64,000 nt of DNA, taken from contig QXEO01000339.1 in the NCBI GenBank assembly GCA_007115705.1, positions 2,312,191-2,376,190 of the forward strand, in the 5' to 3' direction. The notes under the pieces were generated by a model. The model made no database searches, was not told where the DNA came from, and was given only the letters and a program-made list of their open reading frames with translations. Below are positions 29,845 through 41,334 of this stretch, in pieces. Position 1 is the first letter of the stretch. Each line of letters begins with the position of its first letter. Both the position numbers and the translations under genes were made by a program. The DNA is from Dactylis glomerata. Its lineage: Eukaryota; Streptophyta; Magnoliopsida; Poales; Poaceae.

Positions 29845-32800
29845 TGTAGCGTACCTGTGCTTTATTTGTGCTAGTCCCGGATCAACTGCTAGCACACACA
29901 GTACAAGATGAAATATCAAGAATACAAAGGTCTTTATTACAATGCTTGATCCACAAATAAAATAGTTCTTACAACTCAAATGGCACAATGCCACAACTTA
30001 TTACAACTTGAGAGAAATGACTAAGTAAATAAACTAAAAGTCTTATTTTTTAATAGCTCCACAGGCAGATGTGTTGGACGAAGACTCGTGACCAAGGCGT
30101 AGCAATCTTCAATCTTCATAGTAGTAACCTGCAACATGATATGTTGCAGCCACAGAGGGTCAATACTTTGAATGTATTGGCAAGATGTCACTTTGGTGGA
30201 CTCAATGGCACCTACACCTATATGCTATTTGGCTAGGTGGAGTTTGACTTTGCGAAAGCAAGTTTCAATCCTAACTTTTGTAAAACTCAAGTTTTCCTTA
30301 GCAAAATTTTGTTTAAGAGAAACAATTTTCTACCCAAGTTTACCCATCAAGTTTTAACTTAAAGAAATTGGGATGAGGAGATTCTTGAACAGCTTCAACA
30401 TCATGTCACTCAAAATTTTCCATAACCAGGGACACGGCTAAGTACGTAGTTTTTAACACTCTGCAGAGGTGGTGCACTTTTCCCACATGACTTAGTTAAC
30501 CTATTATGCCATGAGACTCATTTTGCCTCAAATGGCCAAGCGAAAACTAAGACGAGACCTTTCAGAAGCATTCCCTCAGACCAAACCGGACGTGTTCCCT
30601 CCTATCAACATCTACCACCCTCTGTTTGTCTAGCTTGAGTTCTTGCAGCTTAGTTGGTCAAGACAGAGCCCATATGTCTTGTGGTTGCACTGGAAGTTTC
30701 ATGACTTGAACGTCTCCAATCTCTTTGCTCCTGGGTGGCCGTCCACAAGTGAGATACACCTGGTGGTTCAGAGGTTCGACGACATGACCCCAGTGAACCA
30801 CTCAACATAATCCAATCAAGCCACATTCCACCTAGGTGGTTCATTAACTTAGTTGTTTTCTTAGTTTTTGCAAAACAAGGTTTTTCAACACTTAGCCAAA
30901 ATATGTGATAACCCTTCCAACAACAAGTGTAAATCAAAGTCCTATAGCAGCAGCAATTCTACTAGGAGATGCAAGAGCTAGACAAAATCTAGACAAAAGA
31001 CTTAGCATAAAATCTAGCCACTAAGACATAAACTCATAAAATCACCTACACATGCATCTTCTAGAAAAAAAACTACAAGCGACTAAAGGTTTCAATTGGA
31101 CAAGGAATATGGTGACACTTGCCTTGGTGAGGAGAGGAGTTGGTGCACTTGTCACAAAGACACTCGTTGCACTCAGCACAATCTACACATGAAATGATAC
31201 ATTCATAAGCACATAGCATTCATTCATAAATACACTTAAGAGAGAAAATATGTATGCAATATGGAGTTTAAACACCACAAGGTCACTTATTATGTTCTGT
31301 GGTTGGTTTCTATATGCATGATGACATGATCAAAATTTTAGAATTTATTTATAAAACATGGATCAATTTATAACACACATGAATTTTACACATACAAAGT
31401 ATTTATACAAGAGTAGAAGAAATAATACTAAAAACATTCTACACATGCTATTGTACAGAGAAGACATATTCTGATCAAAAGCAAAAAGAATTACTGCAAA
31501 ATAAAATTTGCAACTATTTTTATTAGCCAAAAATACATAAATAAAGCAATCTATAATAAAATGTTTTTAGCAGTGGCAAAAGTGAAATATTATGCCAGAA
31601 ATAGGTTCCTCTCATTTTTCTGAATCCAGGGACATAAAGTTTGCTAATTTTGAATTTGTAGAACTCCAGATATGGAATTTTGAAATTTAAACATGTTTCT
31701 GATATTTTAAATCGAAAAACAGATTTGAATAAGTCCTGGGCCGATGTGTGGCATGATCTGATTGGTTAATACCGATTCGGTTGGATCCGTGTTGTGGTGC
31801 GTTGGATCTAAAGGATCCCGAATGGTCCAGATCTTATGTTACCGGTTCGATTATGTTTTAAAACAAACCGTCAGATCTGGATCTGACGGCCAGAGGTGAA
31901 GAAGGGAGAGGCTCACCGGAGAAGACCGTCGGCGGCGAGGTCCACGGCTCTAGATGTCTACGGCGGCTGCTCCGGTGATCTCCTGACGCTGGGGAAGAGC
32001 GGACGATGTGTAGGTTGATGCGGCGAGGACGGGAGCGAGGTTGGCGACGTCGTTCCCTTCCTGGAGTTTCAAGGAGGAGTGACCGGAGAGAGGTGTGGCG
32101 GCAGTAGCTCCGGGTCGAAGACGTTGTGCTTGATTTGCTACACGCTTTGAATAACCAGAAGCATCAGTGAATGCGCCAGAGCAAGGGAGGGAGGATGAGA
32201 CCGAAGAGAGGTGTCGAGGCTACCTGGCGTCGCCGGAATCATCAAGAGAGGTCGCCGGTGTTCTGCGGGTTCGGATCTCGTGATTCGTCGGCCTGGCGGC
32301 GTTTTACATAGGGGAAAGAGGGGGAGAATGGAGAGGAGGGAGAGGGCTTTATATAGGCGCGGGGCGGTGCTAAAAGGAGCAAGAAACGTTGGGGAATTAA
32401 GAGGAGTAATTCTGCATTACCTCCGGGCGAAATCACCGGGCGGAGGTTGAAGACGACCACGCTGATGGGTGGGGCCCATTGTCAGTGTGAGAGAGAGAGG
32501 GAGGGTACTGCTTCGGGATGCAACGATGCTGGGCCGTGGGCTCGTTCTGGCCGTGGGCTGAAAGGGCTCCCCCGACCTTTTAACTCTTTTCTATTTCTTT
32601 TTCGATTTCTTTTCTGTTTTTTTTGTCATTTTGCAAAACACTTCCAAATTGATTTTAAACAACTTTTAAAACTTGTAATTCATTTTCCCTCTGTTTGTTG
32701 AACTTCAGGGAAACATTTGAAACAAGTGATAACCAAAATTTTGAAAAAAAATGCACATGAAATGATGAGATAGATGCATATGCAATGAGATGAATTTTAT

Positions 32801-32853
32801 GATTTCATGTGTGCAAGATTTTCAAATTCATTCCAAAAATTTGGGATGTTACA
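29845..32853 (-). repeat. 5' LTR of the - strand Tekay-like element, 3009 bp
   Basis: On the - strand it starts TGTAACATCCCAAATTT (32853) and ends GGTACGCTACA (29845). A GC-rich island at about 31860-32580 includes TATATAAA (32355-32348) and GTGGGGCCCA-type sequence. It is collinear with, but diverged from, the 3488-bp LTRs: the block around 30655-30740 is the reverse complement of material like 5100-5221. No genes lie inside; small ORFs such as 32211-32450 are shadows. Confidence 0.88.
32348..32355 (-). promoter_or_regulatory. TATA box in the - strand Tekay-like LTR
   Basis: The - strand reads GCGCCTATATAAAGCCC inside the GC-rich island, equivalent in position to the site at 3370 in the other LTR. 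Confidence 0.6.
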
Positions 32854-34267
32854 ACATCCTTCTTCATTTGTCGTTCAACAAGTCCTTAGAAAACATACTC
32901 TTTCATATACTCATGAAATAAATTCATATGTATGTGACTCTTGTCAGTTGGCCAAGAGCCACCAGTTACCATATCCTATTTCCACAATTCTTTCCACTGT
33001 TCCCTTAGAACAGGTGTTTTCTGATGTATGGGGTCCTGCACCTCTTTCTATTGGCAAACATGCATATTATGTCAGTTTTATTGATGATTTCAGCAAATTC
33101 ACTTGGATTTATTTGCTAAAGAAACGCTCAGATGTCTATCAAGTCTTTCTCAATTTTCTGAAGTATGTAGAGTGCAAGTTTGATAGGAAAATTGTCACTA
33201 TGCAAACTGATTGGGGTGGTGAATATGAAAAGTTGAATGGTTTCTTTCAATAAAATGGCATCACTCATCATGTTTCTTGGCCCCATGCCCATCAACAAAA
33301 TGGGTATACTGAACGCAAACATCACCACATTGTTGAAGTTGGCCTTGCCTTGCTTGCACATGCATCCATGCCATTAAAATTCTGGGATGAAGCTTTTCTT
33401 ACTGCTACTTTTTTGATTAATCCTCTCCCTAGCAAAGTCCTCAACTTTGAGTCTCCCACTGAGTGTCTTCTTCATGTCAAACCAAACTATGATGCATTGA
33501 GCATATTTAATTGTGCCTGCTGGCCCAACCTTCGTCCCTATAACACTCGCAAACTTGCCTTCTGGTCCTAAAAAATGTGTTTTCTTGGGCTATAGTCCCC
33601 TCCACAAAGGTGTCAAATGCCTTGACACTTCTACAGGCCGCGTTTACATTTCCCGTGATGTGGTCTTTGATGAAACAGTTTTTCCCTTTGCTGATTTACA
33701 TCCTAATGCTGGCAAAAGGTTGCGTGATGACATATTACTTCTTCCATCATGCCATTCTTCCTCTACTAGGGTTACACACAATGATGACCACTTACATGCT
33801 ATTGTGCCTATTACTACTACCCCTAACCATGCTCCACAGGAAAATGAAGCTGCAGGTGAAAACCGCGTTCATTCCTCCATCCCCTGCACAAAATAGCACA
33901 CAAACTGCCGAAACATACACTAAATTTGAGGAAGATTTTGTAGAACATTCTCTGTCAGGCACCAATCCCGACAGTGCAGATTCCGAGGCTGATTCTCCTG
34001 CTTCTTGCATGGACGCTACACCGCTGTCTCCCTCTACATGGTCGCCCTGCCCGACAGCGGCCTCAAGTCCTGCGTCGTCTTCACGTGGGCTTGCCGACGT
34101 CCCATCTGCGTCCTCTCTGCTGGCGCCACCTGGCGCTACTGCTATCGATGTTCCCCCTGGTGGTAGCCCCATCTCATCGGGATCCTCCGGATCTTCTACA
34201 ATAGCACCGGATACTTCCTTTGATGTGGATGCTTCGGCTGACCTGCTAGTTGCTCCTCCGCCATCGG
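32854..34267 (+). pseudogene. pol: Copia pre-integrase and integrase relic
   Basis: The pre-integrase zinc region shows YVCDSCQLAKSHQLPY. The integrase core follows with FSDVWGPAPLSIGKHAYYVS, FIDDFSKFTWIYLL, TDWGGEYEKLNGFF and HQQNGYTERKHHHIVEV. TAA at 33251-33253 interrupts after FFQ. A frameshift lies near 33540-33575 at FWS/KKCVFLGYSP, and another near 33850 leads into a Ser/Thr/Pro-rich linker read to about 34267. The integrase acidic residues remain recognisable, but the gene is dead. Confidence 0.85.
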
Positions 34268-35317
34268 ATGAGTAATAAACTCTGTGAGTTTGGTTTTGTT
34301 CCCTCCAAAGCTGACACCTCTCTGTTCCTTTATGCTAAGTTTGGTGTTACTATCTACATGTTGATTTATGTTGACGATATTATTGTCACCAGTTCCTCAG
34401 ATCATGCTATTTCAGTCCTACTCAAAGACCTCAATGCTCACTTTGCCATTAAAGATTTGGGTGAACTTCACTTCTTCCTTGGAATTGAGGTGAAGAAGAT
34501 ATCTAATGGCTTGTTGCTTACATAGGAAAAGTATGCTAATGATCTTCTTACCCGAGTGGGGATGCATGAGTGCAAATTTGCGCCTACTCTGCTGTCTCCA
34601 TCCAAGCCTCTGTCTCTTTATGAAGGTACCCCTCTTGGCTCTGAAGACAGTTCACACTGTTGGAGCATTGTTGGTGCTCTTCAGTACCTTACTCTTACCC
34701 GGCCAGACCTGTCCTTTGCTGTTAATAAGGTCTGCCAATATCTTCATGCTCCCACTACTGCTCACTGGATAGCTGCCAAACGTATTCTTTGTTATGTCAA
34801 GGATACATCCCAACTTGGTATTACATTTCGAAAATCTTCATCCACACTTCTTAGTGCTTTTTCAGATGCTGATTGGGCTGGTTGTCTTGAGGATCGCCAC
34901 TCCACAGGTAGTTTTGCCATTTTTATAGGTCCCAATTTGGTCTCATGGCATGCCCGCAAACAAGCCAGTGTGTCTCGTTCCAGTACGGAGGCCGAATACA
35001 AAGCACATGCCAATGCTACTACAGAACTTATCTGGGTTGAAGCTATTCTTCGTGAACTTGGTGTGAAGCTTTTTCAGAAACCTTATCTGTAATGTGATAA
35101 TCTGGGTGCTACTTATCTGTCTGCTAATCCCCTTTTTCATGCTCGCACCCGTCAAATTGAGATTGATTTTCATTTTGTTCGTGAGCGTGTTGCTAAAAAC
35201 AAATTGGCTATTAAGTTCATCTCCTCCAAGGATCAGATTGTTGATGGATTTACCAAGGCTCTTCCTGTTAGACAGTTAGATGAGTTTAAGCATAATCTAA
35301 ATCTCTCCCGAGTTTAG
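34268..35317 (+). pseudogene. pol: Copia RT (C-terminal half) and RNase H relic
   Basis: The frame resumes at FGFVPSKADTSLF. It carries the RT catalytic motif LIYVDDIIVTSS, IKDLGELHFFLGIEV, then RNase H with FSDADWAGCLEDRHSTGS and SRSSTEAEYKAHA. TAG at 34523-34525 falls where relatives normally have Gln (LLLT-stop-EKYA). A TAA replaces the usual Trp before CDNLGATYLSANP. The frame ends at 35315-35317. The RT region with the first catalytic Asp is absent, so this copy could not replicate. Confidence 0.88.
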
Positions 35318-35328
35318 ATTAAGGGGGG
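35318..35328 (+). other. Copia polypurine tract
   Basis: ATTAAGGGGGG ends directly at the LTR start TGTTGGCATATG and follows the pol stop by one base. Confidence 0.85.
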
Positions 35329-35836
35329 TGTTGGCATATGTAATATCATATGTGTACTAGTACGGAGTAGTACTCTGACTATACACGTATAATCCCTGTA
35401 TTGCCACGTAGGGGGCTTTTCCCTACCTATATAACATGCAACCGATGGCCCGAGAGGACACGCATCGTTCCACCAAGATTGATAGTTGGGGCCAGCACGA
35501 TTTCCGGGGGCCGCCCAGAGACGTTCCCCGCAACCAGTACTGCTCTTTTTTCCCAATCTTTTGCCGTCCAGTTTTGCCAGTTTCCCTTCTTTGTTGCCTT
35601 TCACGGCAACTGTCTTTTTCCTTCTCTTTTTTCTCTCTTGGGTCTTAGCTATCGCATCCTTCTTGGAGGGTAGGGCAATGGAGCCGGTGGGGAGGATCAG
35701 TCGGGAGAGCGTCCCGGGGCAAGTTGCCGCTGTTGTCCCCGGTGCTCCTATCCTAACGCCCCCTCTCCACGCTCTAGCTTTTGGCGCAGCCCTCATGGAC
35801 ATCATCCAGGGACTGCTGCATCAGAGGGAACCAACA
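35329..35836 (+). repeat. 3' LTR of the copia element (right end uncertain)
   Basis: The start TGTTGG is firm because it abuts the polypurine tract. A TATA box (TATATAA) sits at 35428-35434. CCAACA at 35831-35836 is the reverse complement of the first six bases and gives a 508-bp LTR. However, sequence from about 35690 already resembles the neighbouring Tat antisense gene, so the true end could be earlier. Confidence 0.5.
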
Positions 35837-35978
35837 TAGCCCGCAGGGAGGAGCGGCCAAGAGAGGGTCCAAGGACATGCTGCCACCATAGCCCCCGACA
35901 CTAACACTCTGGCAGCTCCCATCTGCACACCTTCTCCCGGCATGGATCCCACAGAGACTAGTTCGAATGCCATAGTAG

Positions 35979-37022
35979 GAGCTTGACACTGTGCATCTGG
36001 GCCCAGATGCGCATCAAGTTCAGCGGGCAGGGCCTGGCGATGAGGTGGCGGACCCTAAGGCCACCATGGCCAAATTGGAGCAGGAGCATTGGGACCAGGA
36101 GAATGATCTCCTAGCCCAGATCTCCGATCTGGAGAACAGGGCTTGGTCATATGAATAGGGCCTCGACGAGCTCACCTCGACCAATTCCGGACTGCGTGAG
36201 GCACTATGCATCCAGGAGTTGGGAACTGAGGCCCGTGGTGACGCCGTTCAATGGCAACTTGATGCCGCACTATAGCACCAGGCGAGCCAGAACACCCAAA
36301 TCACTGCGCTATAGGGCGAAATGCGCATCGCTATCGCGGCGGTAGAGTCACGTGCGGCAGTCGTGGTTGAGTGCATTGCAAGCATCATCCTCATCACGGT
36401 GCAGCTAGAGAAGGCCCTTGGGGATGAGATGGCGGCCTCCATCACCCTGGTTCAAGCCAGGGCAGCGACGACCGAGACCGTCCGGGCGTTCTGAGGCCTT
36501 GCGTTTCAAGTGATGGTGGCCTTGCGTTCCGGGCGTCCGGACGAGATGGCGGCCTCCATCACCCTGGAAGCACTGGGCCTCGAGCCGCCGCTGATTCCAT
36601 CCGCGCCAGAGGAGGATATCGCCCTCTGGTTTGTCGACGTCGTCGGGCGGATCGGCTCCCTCCTGGAGAGGTTGAGGCGAGTGCTGCAGATGGAGGGGGA
36701 CCACATTGTCAACTTGGTTGGCAATCTCATCCTCATGTGGGTGCACCGCTTCGCTCCCAACTTCCCCTTCGCCCGGATCTTTGAAAAATTCGGGAACAAT
36801 GCTGCCGGGAGGTCAGCTAAAGAGACTGCACGGGCCGGCGTGGCCGGAGTAGTCACCAAGCTTATGGAGCGGGTCAACCGCCTCATGCCCAAGGCCTTAG
36901 CCCCCAGGCCTTCGTTTTATTTTGTTCCTGTTCCTGCACTTAGGCACCATGTTTGCCAAAGACATTGCATATTAGTATATATAATATTTTGGTTAGGTAG
37001 TTATGATCTACTTGCTATGTAA
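35979..37022 (+). pseudogene. Tat antisense gene relic, coiled-coil and C-terminal part
   Basis: A single + strand frame includes a coiled-coil segment (AKLEQEHWDQENDLLAQISD) and a C-terminal domain (DIALWFVDVVGRIGSLLERL). TAG codons lie at 36156-36158, 36273-36275 and 36312-36314, and a TGA near 36492. The first three fall where Gln fits the helix pattern. The segment DEMAASITL occurs twice (about 36425 and 36540), a local duplication. By position and composition it matches exons 6-7 of the antisense gene at 20904-25259, but direct residue identity is low, so the assignment is moderate. Confidence 0.55.
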
Positions 37023-38425
37023 ATGTTGCATGTTGTGCTTGCAATTCGAATATGCATGTACTGAATGAGGAGCAGAATATTCACAATGCTTGAAGTAAGT
37101 AAAGATAACGACAGTGAAAACTTATCTGTTTCCATATGCTTTATTCCTTCTCTTCCCAAGGGAATGTTAGGCCAAAACTATCCCCGACTGATATTCTCTG
37201 ATCAAGCTGTATTCAAGTTGTGATCCCAGCAAGGATTTTTTTCAAAAAGGTTTTCGAAAACAGTTTTTGAGGAAAAACTTTTCTTTGTTGCAAAGCGAGG
37301 CTTTTGAAAATCATTTCATAAAACTCCTGCATCAAAGGTTTTCGCAAATATTTTTGAAAGGGTTTTTGGATAGCTCTTTTTCAAGAAATCTTTTGCAAAA
37401 TTGTTTTTTAAAACATCGTCAATAGTCTGATCTAGCCGTTTTTCCCAAAGTTGGAGTTATTTGGACCTTGACTGCGAGCAGTGCCCGCTGTCGCTATGGG
37501 AGGCATGATCAAGAGCTAGACACGCCGCCGCTTTCCCGGACGTGTGAACTGATTTGGAGGTAAAGCCCCCTGGTCGAAATAAAAATAAAAATATCAACTA
37601 GTCTCAAGGTTGCGTGTGAAGATGGCGCCTCAACAAGGCCTAGGGTTGCCCCAACTCTGGCTTTATTGATTGTTGTGGAGTGAAATGAACATCTATCCTC
37701 CAGATTACAAATGTGGGTCGATGTGCTATTCTGGCGTCCCCCGTCTTTTGGGCAAACTGTTTACAAGCGGGCGTCCCTGCAATCACGCTAGTCGTCGTTT
37801 ATTCTGCGTGCGCATCCGCATCCCCGCTTTAGTCTAAAGCTAGACGCGAGTGGACATTTCTAGGATTGAAGGTTAGATGAACTCGATATTCCACAAGCCC
37901 CTCACTGGTTATCAATCCCTGTCCTCCTGGTTCGGCATTGCCCTACCAGAAGAGATCCAACTCTATGTGGGCCCTCCCACTTTCGGGGGAGAGATCCTAT
38001 GCCCTCTGGGATTCAAGATCCCATCGAACAAGGTTTCCCCGTTAAAACTCTCAGGATCGGCCACGCCCACCGTGTTGGCTGCGAGAACCTTTGCAAATAG
38101 CAGACGAACCGCACATTTGCCTAGCTACAAACCCTCTTAAGGAAGTTGGTGCCACAAAAGTCCCTCTTTTCAATGGGCTTGCCTTTACCATAGCAGGTAT
38201 CCAATAAAATTCATAATTAAACCCTGTGGTTGACGCGGTTCTTCTCCTGCTTCGCAGGGGCGTCACTAACGATTTTGGTGTTGTGGCCTTTTCGGGCTCA
38301 CAACACCCGTCTTCGCTCAAAGCGGCATTTTTCCTCAGCTGGACCGGCAAGTTGGATCGGGAGTTCACACCGTTTGCTAGCGGGTCAGCCGTGCTCTCTT
38401 GCTGCTCAGTGGTTGGTGGAGGCCC
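37023..38425. other. Unassigned spacer in the - strand Tat relic
   Basis: This is mixed AT-rich and GC-rich DNA with poly-T/A-rich stretches near 37230-37400. ORFs at 37877-38140 (+) and 38051-38368 (-) have no motif I recognise. By analogy with 20131-20903 it spans the end of pol and the 3' UTR of the antisense gene. Integrase, expected here, is absent. Confidence 0.4.
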
Positions 38426-39016
38426 CTACTCGGGTGCTGGCGGGGCTCCGGTGTCTTCTTCTTCTGGTGTAGTGGATGGCTTGGGCAACTTCTTGACGGT
38501 GGCACCTGTGGGGACTGGCAATCCTTTGGCGGCTATCTGGGATAGTTCCTTCACAATAGCATCCTGTCCGCGGGGTACGTGCTCGAGCTTGAGGCTACAG
38601 AAATGGCTCCTAAGCTTCTGCACCTTGTCCACATACTCCTTCATCAGCGGGCTCATTCTGACTCCCTCTGCTTGGATGACCGTGAGTTGGGAATCGCCGC
38701 GAATGGAGAGGCAGGAGATTCCCAGACCCACGGTGATCCGCAGGCTGGCTAGCAGGCCTTCACACTCTGCTATGCTACTTGCACAACCTTCTCGGGGGAA
38801 GGCAAGTTGGATGATATACTTGTGGTGCTGGCCCGTGGGCGAGACCAGGAGTACCCCAACCCCTAAACCTTCCCAAGACTGGGCGCCATCAAAGTAGGCA
38901 ACCCAGTTGCTGGGGTCTTCCTCCTCTTCCTCTTGTCTTCTGGCTTGCGCCTGGCCTGGGCCGGGTTGCTCGGGAGAGCCCCTGGCCTTTGGCCCCTTGA
39001 GGTCCAGCCACGCCAC
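38426..39016 (-). pseudogene. Archaeal-type RNase H of a Tat element (relic)
   Basis: The - strand frame reads NWVAYFDGAQSWEGLGVGVL, then AECEGLLASLRITVGLG, IRGDSQLTV and LEHVPRGQDAIVKELSQIA. These match the FDG-Asp, Glu, GDS-Asp and terminal Asp-region motifs of the second RNase H in Tat elements; in the last motif the usual DALS-type sequence is VKELS. The open stretch starts with a Glu-rich linker fused to unrelated upstream sequence, so RT and the first RNase H have been deleted. Confidence 0.8.
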
Positions 39017-39139
39017 TCAAGTTCACAAGGCCCTAGGGTAGCTTGGGGATGCGATGCAGGGCACAACCCATATGGCATGCAGTGCCTCGTAGGTTTTCGT
39101 GAATACTTGGCGAATATCCTCTTCCACGGCATCGAGATC

Positions 39140-39905
39140 CTAGTGGTTGGGGCGAGAAGGTTCCGGGAGGGAACGCTTCCTTACCCAACGCAGGTCTCGG
39201 GCCATGCCATCCTGTGGTGCTGGACATTGTTCAGCTTTTGTAGGTTCCCTGGGAGATTGCCCGATCGCACCAAGGTGGGGAGGCAAGACATCCCCACCGT
39301 AGGTTGTCGCGGCATCCCCTACGTATTCCTTTGCTTCTCTTCCTTGGATGCCTGACATGGCATGGTAGTCGCCTCGACCGTGGGGAGCCCTTCCCGGGTG
39401 GCCGCGGTACGCACCGCACCCTGGTCGGGCTCCCATCAGGCCTTCTCCCCGGCCGTCGGGTCCTCCTAGGAAAGGGACCTTGTTGGGACAGTCGCGTGAC
39501 CAGTGGCTAGGCTGGCCACACCTGTAACAACCGTGGGTTGCCCCCACAGCCGCACGCTTCGCAAGTCGCTCCCTGTGGATCTCCGCAAGTTGTTGATGTG
39601 CGACAAGCCGTGGTATCGTGGAGGCTTGTCTCATGCAAAGGGCACCACTGCTGGGGGGTCGGCTCCATAGTGATGCCCGCGGGATCGCCAAACTTGACCT
39701 TCCTTCCCGCCGTGGAGGTGGGTCCTGGCTCAGCATCCAGGGGCTTCTCCGGGGCATGCCTGCTCATCCTCCTCTTCTCGGCGGTAGGCACCGGGTCAGC
39801 AGCGGCTTGCGCCTCCTGGACCAGGGCCGGCCGTTCTTGCTGACGACGCGCACTGGCACCACGGCTCTCCTCGCGGCGAAGCAAGGTGACGACCATGGCC
39901 CCCAC
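39140..39905 (-). pseudogene. gag: Gag nucleocapsid fragment with zinc knuckle
   Basis: The - strand reads WCPLHETSLHDTTAC (a CxLHxxxxHxxxxC-like gag motif) in one frame and, after a frameshift near 39510-39600, CYRCGQPSHWSRDC, a CX2CX4HX4C zinc knuckle. A Gly/Arg-rich stretch follows. It lies upstream, on the - strand, of the RNase H fragment, as gag should. Family assignment is by neighbourhood. Confidence 0.6.
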
Positions 39906-40086
39906 CTTTGATGGTGCTGAGGCTGGTCATCCCGGTGCCAAGGCGAGCACCGTTGGCTAGGACGCAGCGGCCGTAGGTTGCACGGGGTGAGCCACAGTGG
40001 GCCCCGCCGCACCCTAACGCGCCACCGCGTGAACAGCTCCACCGTGGGGCGCAGCCGTTGCCCCTACCCCTTGAGCGGGAGGAAAG

Positions 40087-40928
40087 TGCAAAGGATCGAT
40101 ACAGGTGACTAGAGGGGGGGGGGGTGAATAGGTGCTAAGTCAATTTTTAATCTTTTTCAATTTTATGGCTTGACACAAAGTAAATTCACTAGTGCAACTA
40201 GATGATTTTCCTACAAGTGACAAGCAAGCAAGTAAACAAGTAACAAGCAAGATACAAGTAAGGAGCGAGATAATTAAGAAGTGGAGACTGGAGGCACAAG
40301 GATGTACTCCCGTAGTTCCTTCCTTTTGAGGGGAAGTACATCTATGTTGGAGAGGTGTGGTGACATGGAGTCGACCAACACCACAGAGGCTCACCTTGTT
40401 CTTCGGTGAGCAATCCATGGAGGCTAGCTCGTTTCCACTAAGCGGAGGTATTGGGGCACCGACCGAAACCCTTACAAAGAGCTTGGGGGACGCATCCACA
40501 ACTCAATTGGAGGCTCCCAAAAATGCCACGGAGGCTGAAACACCTACAAAGACAAGAGTAATCCACAATTACAACACCTAGGGATTCCAAGGAACCACTA
40601 GGCACAAGTTCCCCAAGCAAATGGAGAGGGAAATGAAATTCCTTCGGTGAAGATGTAGATTGGGATCTCCTCCTTCGATTCTCCAAAGATCAAGGGCTTT
40701 GGATGGTTGAAGGTGGAGATCTAGCAAGTGGGGTGGATCCAAATAGTGTCTTGTTCTTGAGCTGGATGAGCAAGCCCCCAAAATTTGACAGTTGCCTATT
40801 CCAGGAGGGCCGGCTAAAGCCGGACTTAACTCCAGCTAAAACCGGTGTCCAGGCCGGCTAAAGCCGGTGTGAAAATCCAGTCCAGCTATTTCAACCAAAA
40901 AACTTAGTAGGCGGGAAATGCTATTTCA
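40087..40928 (-). repeat. SIRE-like copia 3' LTR, - strand
   Basis: On the - strand it starts TGAAATAGCATTTCCCGCC, right after the polypurine tract AAAAAGGGGGAGAT (40942-40929). It ends near TCGATCCTTTGCA at 40087. Near its end is a G-run beside CTAGAGG at 40107-40127. Paired CCGGCTTTAGCCGG-type words near 40810-40870 form short inverted repeats. The right border is good and the left border approximate. ORFs inside (40357-40581, 40438-40686) are shadows. Confidence 0.6.
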
Positions 40929-41334
40929 ATCTCCCCCTTTTTGGTGTTTGATGACAATACACAATTTTGCTTGATTCAAACATATAAAATCTAGATGGAG
41001 CTCCCCCTAACCATGTGCCCTATTTGAAATTTGCATTTGAATACAAAGAACACATCAACTAAGAGAACTCCCCTTAGATTTTATAAGATGATCCATATGT
41101 GCACAAGATATTCAATAATCATATATATGGCATAGCACACAATAATAATAGCATAAGTAGGATCATATATAGTCTATTACACACATAGCATATATCACAA
41201 AGTTTAACCACAACAAAGATATAGTAGACGACAAACAAACTTTCCACAACATAAAACCAAACCAACTAGAGTTCTACAAATGGGACACAAGCGAGCAAAT
41301 GGTATAAGAGCTTGTGACCTGACCAAATGGAAAC
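40929..41334 (-). other. SIRE-like 3' internal sequence with polypurine tract
   Basis: On the - strand this is AT-rich non-coding sequence leading to AAAAAGGGGGAGAT. A 17-base direct repeat (GAAACTCATGCAAATAG) lies at about 41329-41361. I see no gene. Confidence 0.5.

Larger units (their letters stand above)
27233..32853 (-). mobile_element. Second Tekay-like gypsy element, - strand, 5' half only in the window
   Basis: Read on the - strand: LTR (32853 to 29845), tRNA-Met-type primer site, coiled-coil ORF0, gag with zinc knuckle, then the start of protease, cut by the Tat insertion at 27237/27233. The layout and gag sequence parallel the nested element at 2646-15508 (both gags start MPPRRAP), but the frames here carry several stops and frameshifts, so it is older. 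The rest of pol and the 3' LTR should lie left of position 1. Its right border abuts copia coding sequence. Confidence 0.88.
32854..35836 (+). mobile_element. Ty1/copia element (Ale/Retrofit-like), 3' part with internal deletion
   Basis: Order on the + strand: pre-integrase and integrase, a Ser/Pro-rich linker, the C-terminal half of RT, RNase H, polypurine tract, LTR. Integrase before RT identifies copia. The left edge is the insertion point of the - strand gypsy element, which cut the WHxRLGHPS motif just before its HPS (HPSSFVVQQVLRKH remains). The N-terminal half of RT is missing at about 34268. The lineage guess comes from the C terminus (KFISSKDQIVDGFTKALP). Element 5' parts should lie left of the window. 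Confidence 0.85.
35837..40086 (-). mobile_element. Degraded Tat-type element, - strand
   Basis: On the - strand a gag-like zinc knuckle (39.5 kb) and an archaeal-type RNase H (38.4-39.0 kb) are visible, and on the + strand a Tat antisense gene (36-37 kb). This is the same order and relative orientation as in the 1-27232 element, mirrored. Protease, RT and integrase are missing. The copia LTR on its left suggests copia inserted into its antisense gene. No LTR of this element is recognisable. Confidence 0.65.

Noticed and set aside
33577..33840. N-terminal part of the 232-codon ORF at 33577-34275
   Set aside because: This part is out of frame with the copia integrase end encoded at 33513-33840 in the neighbouring frame. 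Only the later Ser/Pro-rich portion looks real.
40357..40686. Small ORFs on both strands in the SIRE-like LTR
   Set aside because: They overlap each other, have no motif, and lie within a repeat with a defined polypurine/LTR border.
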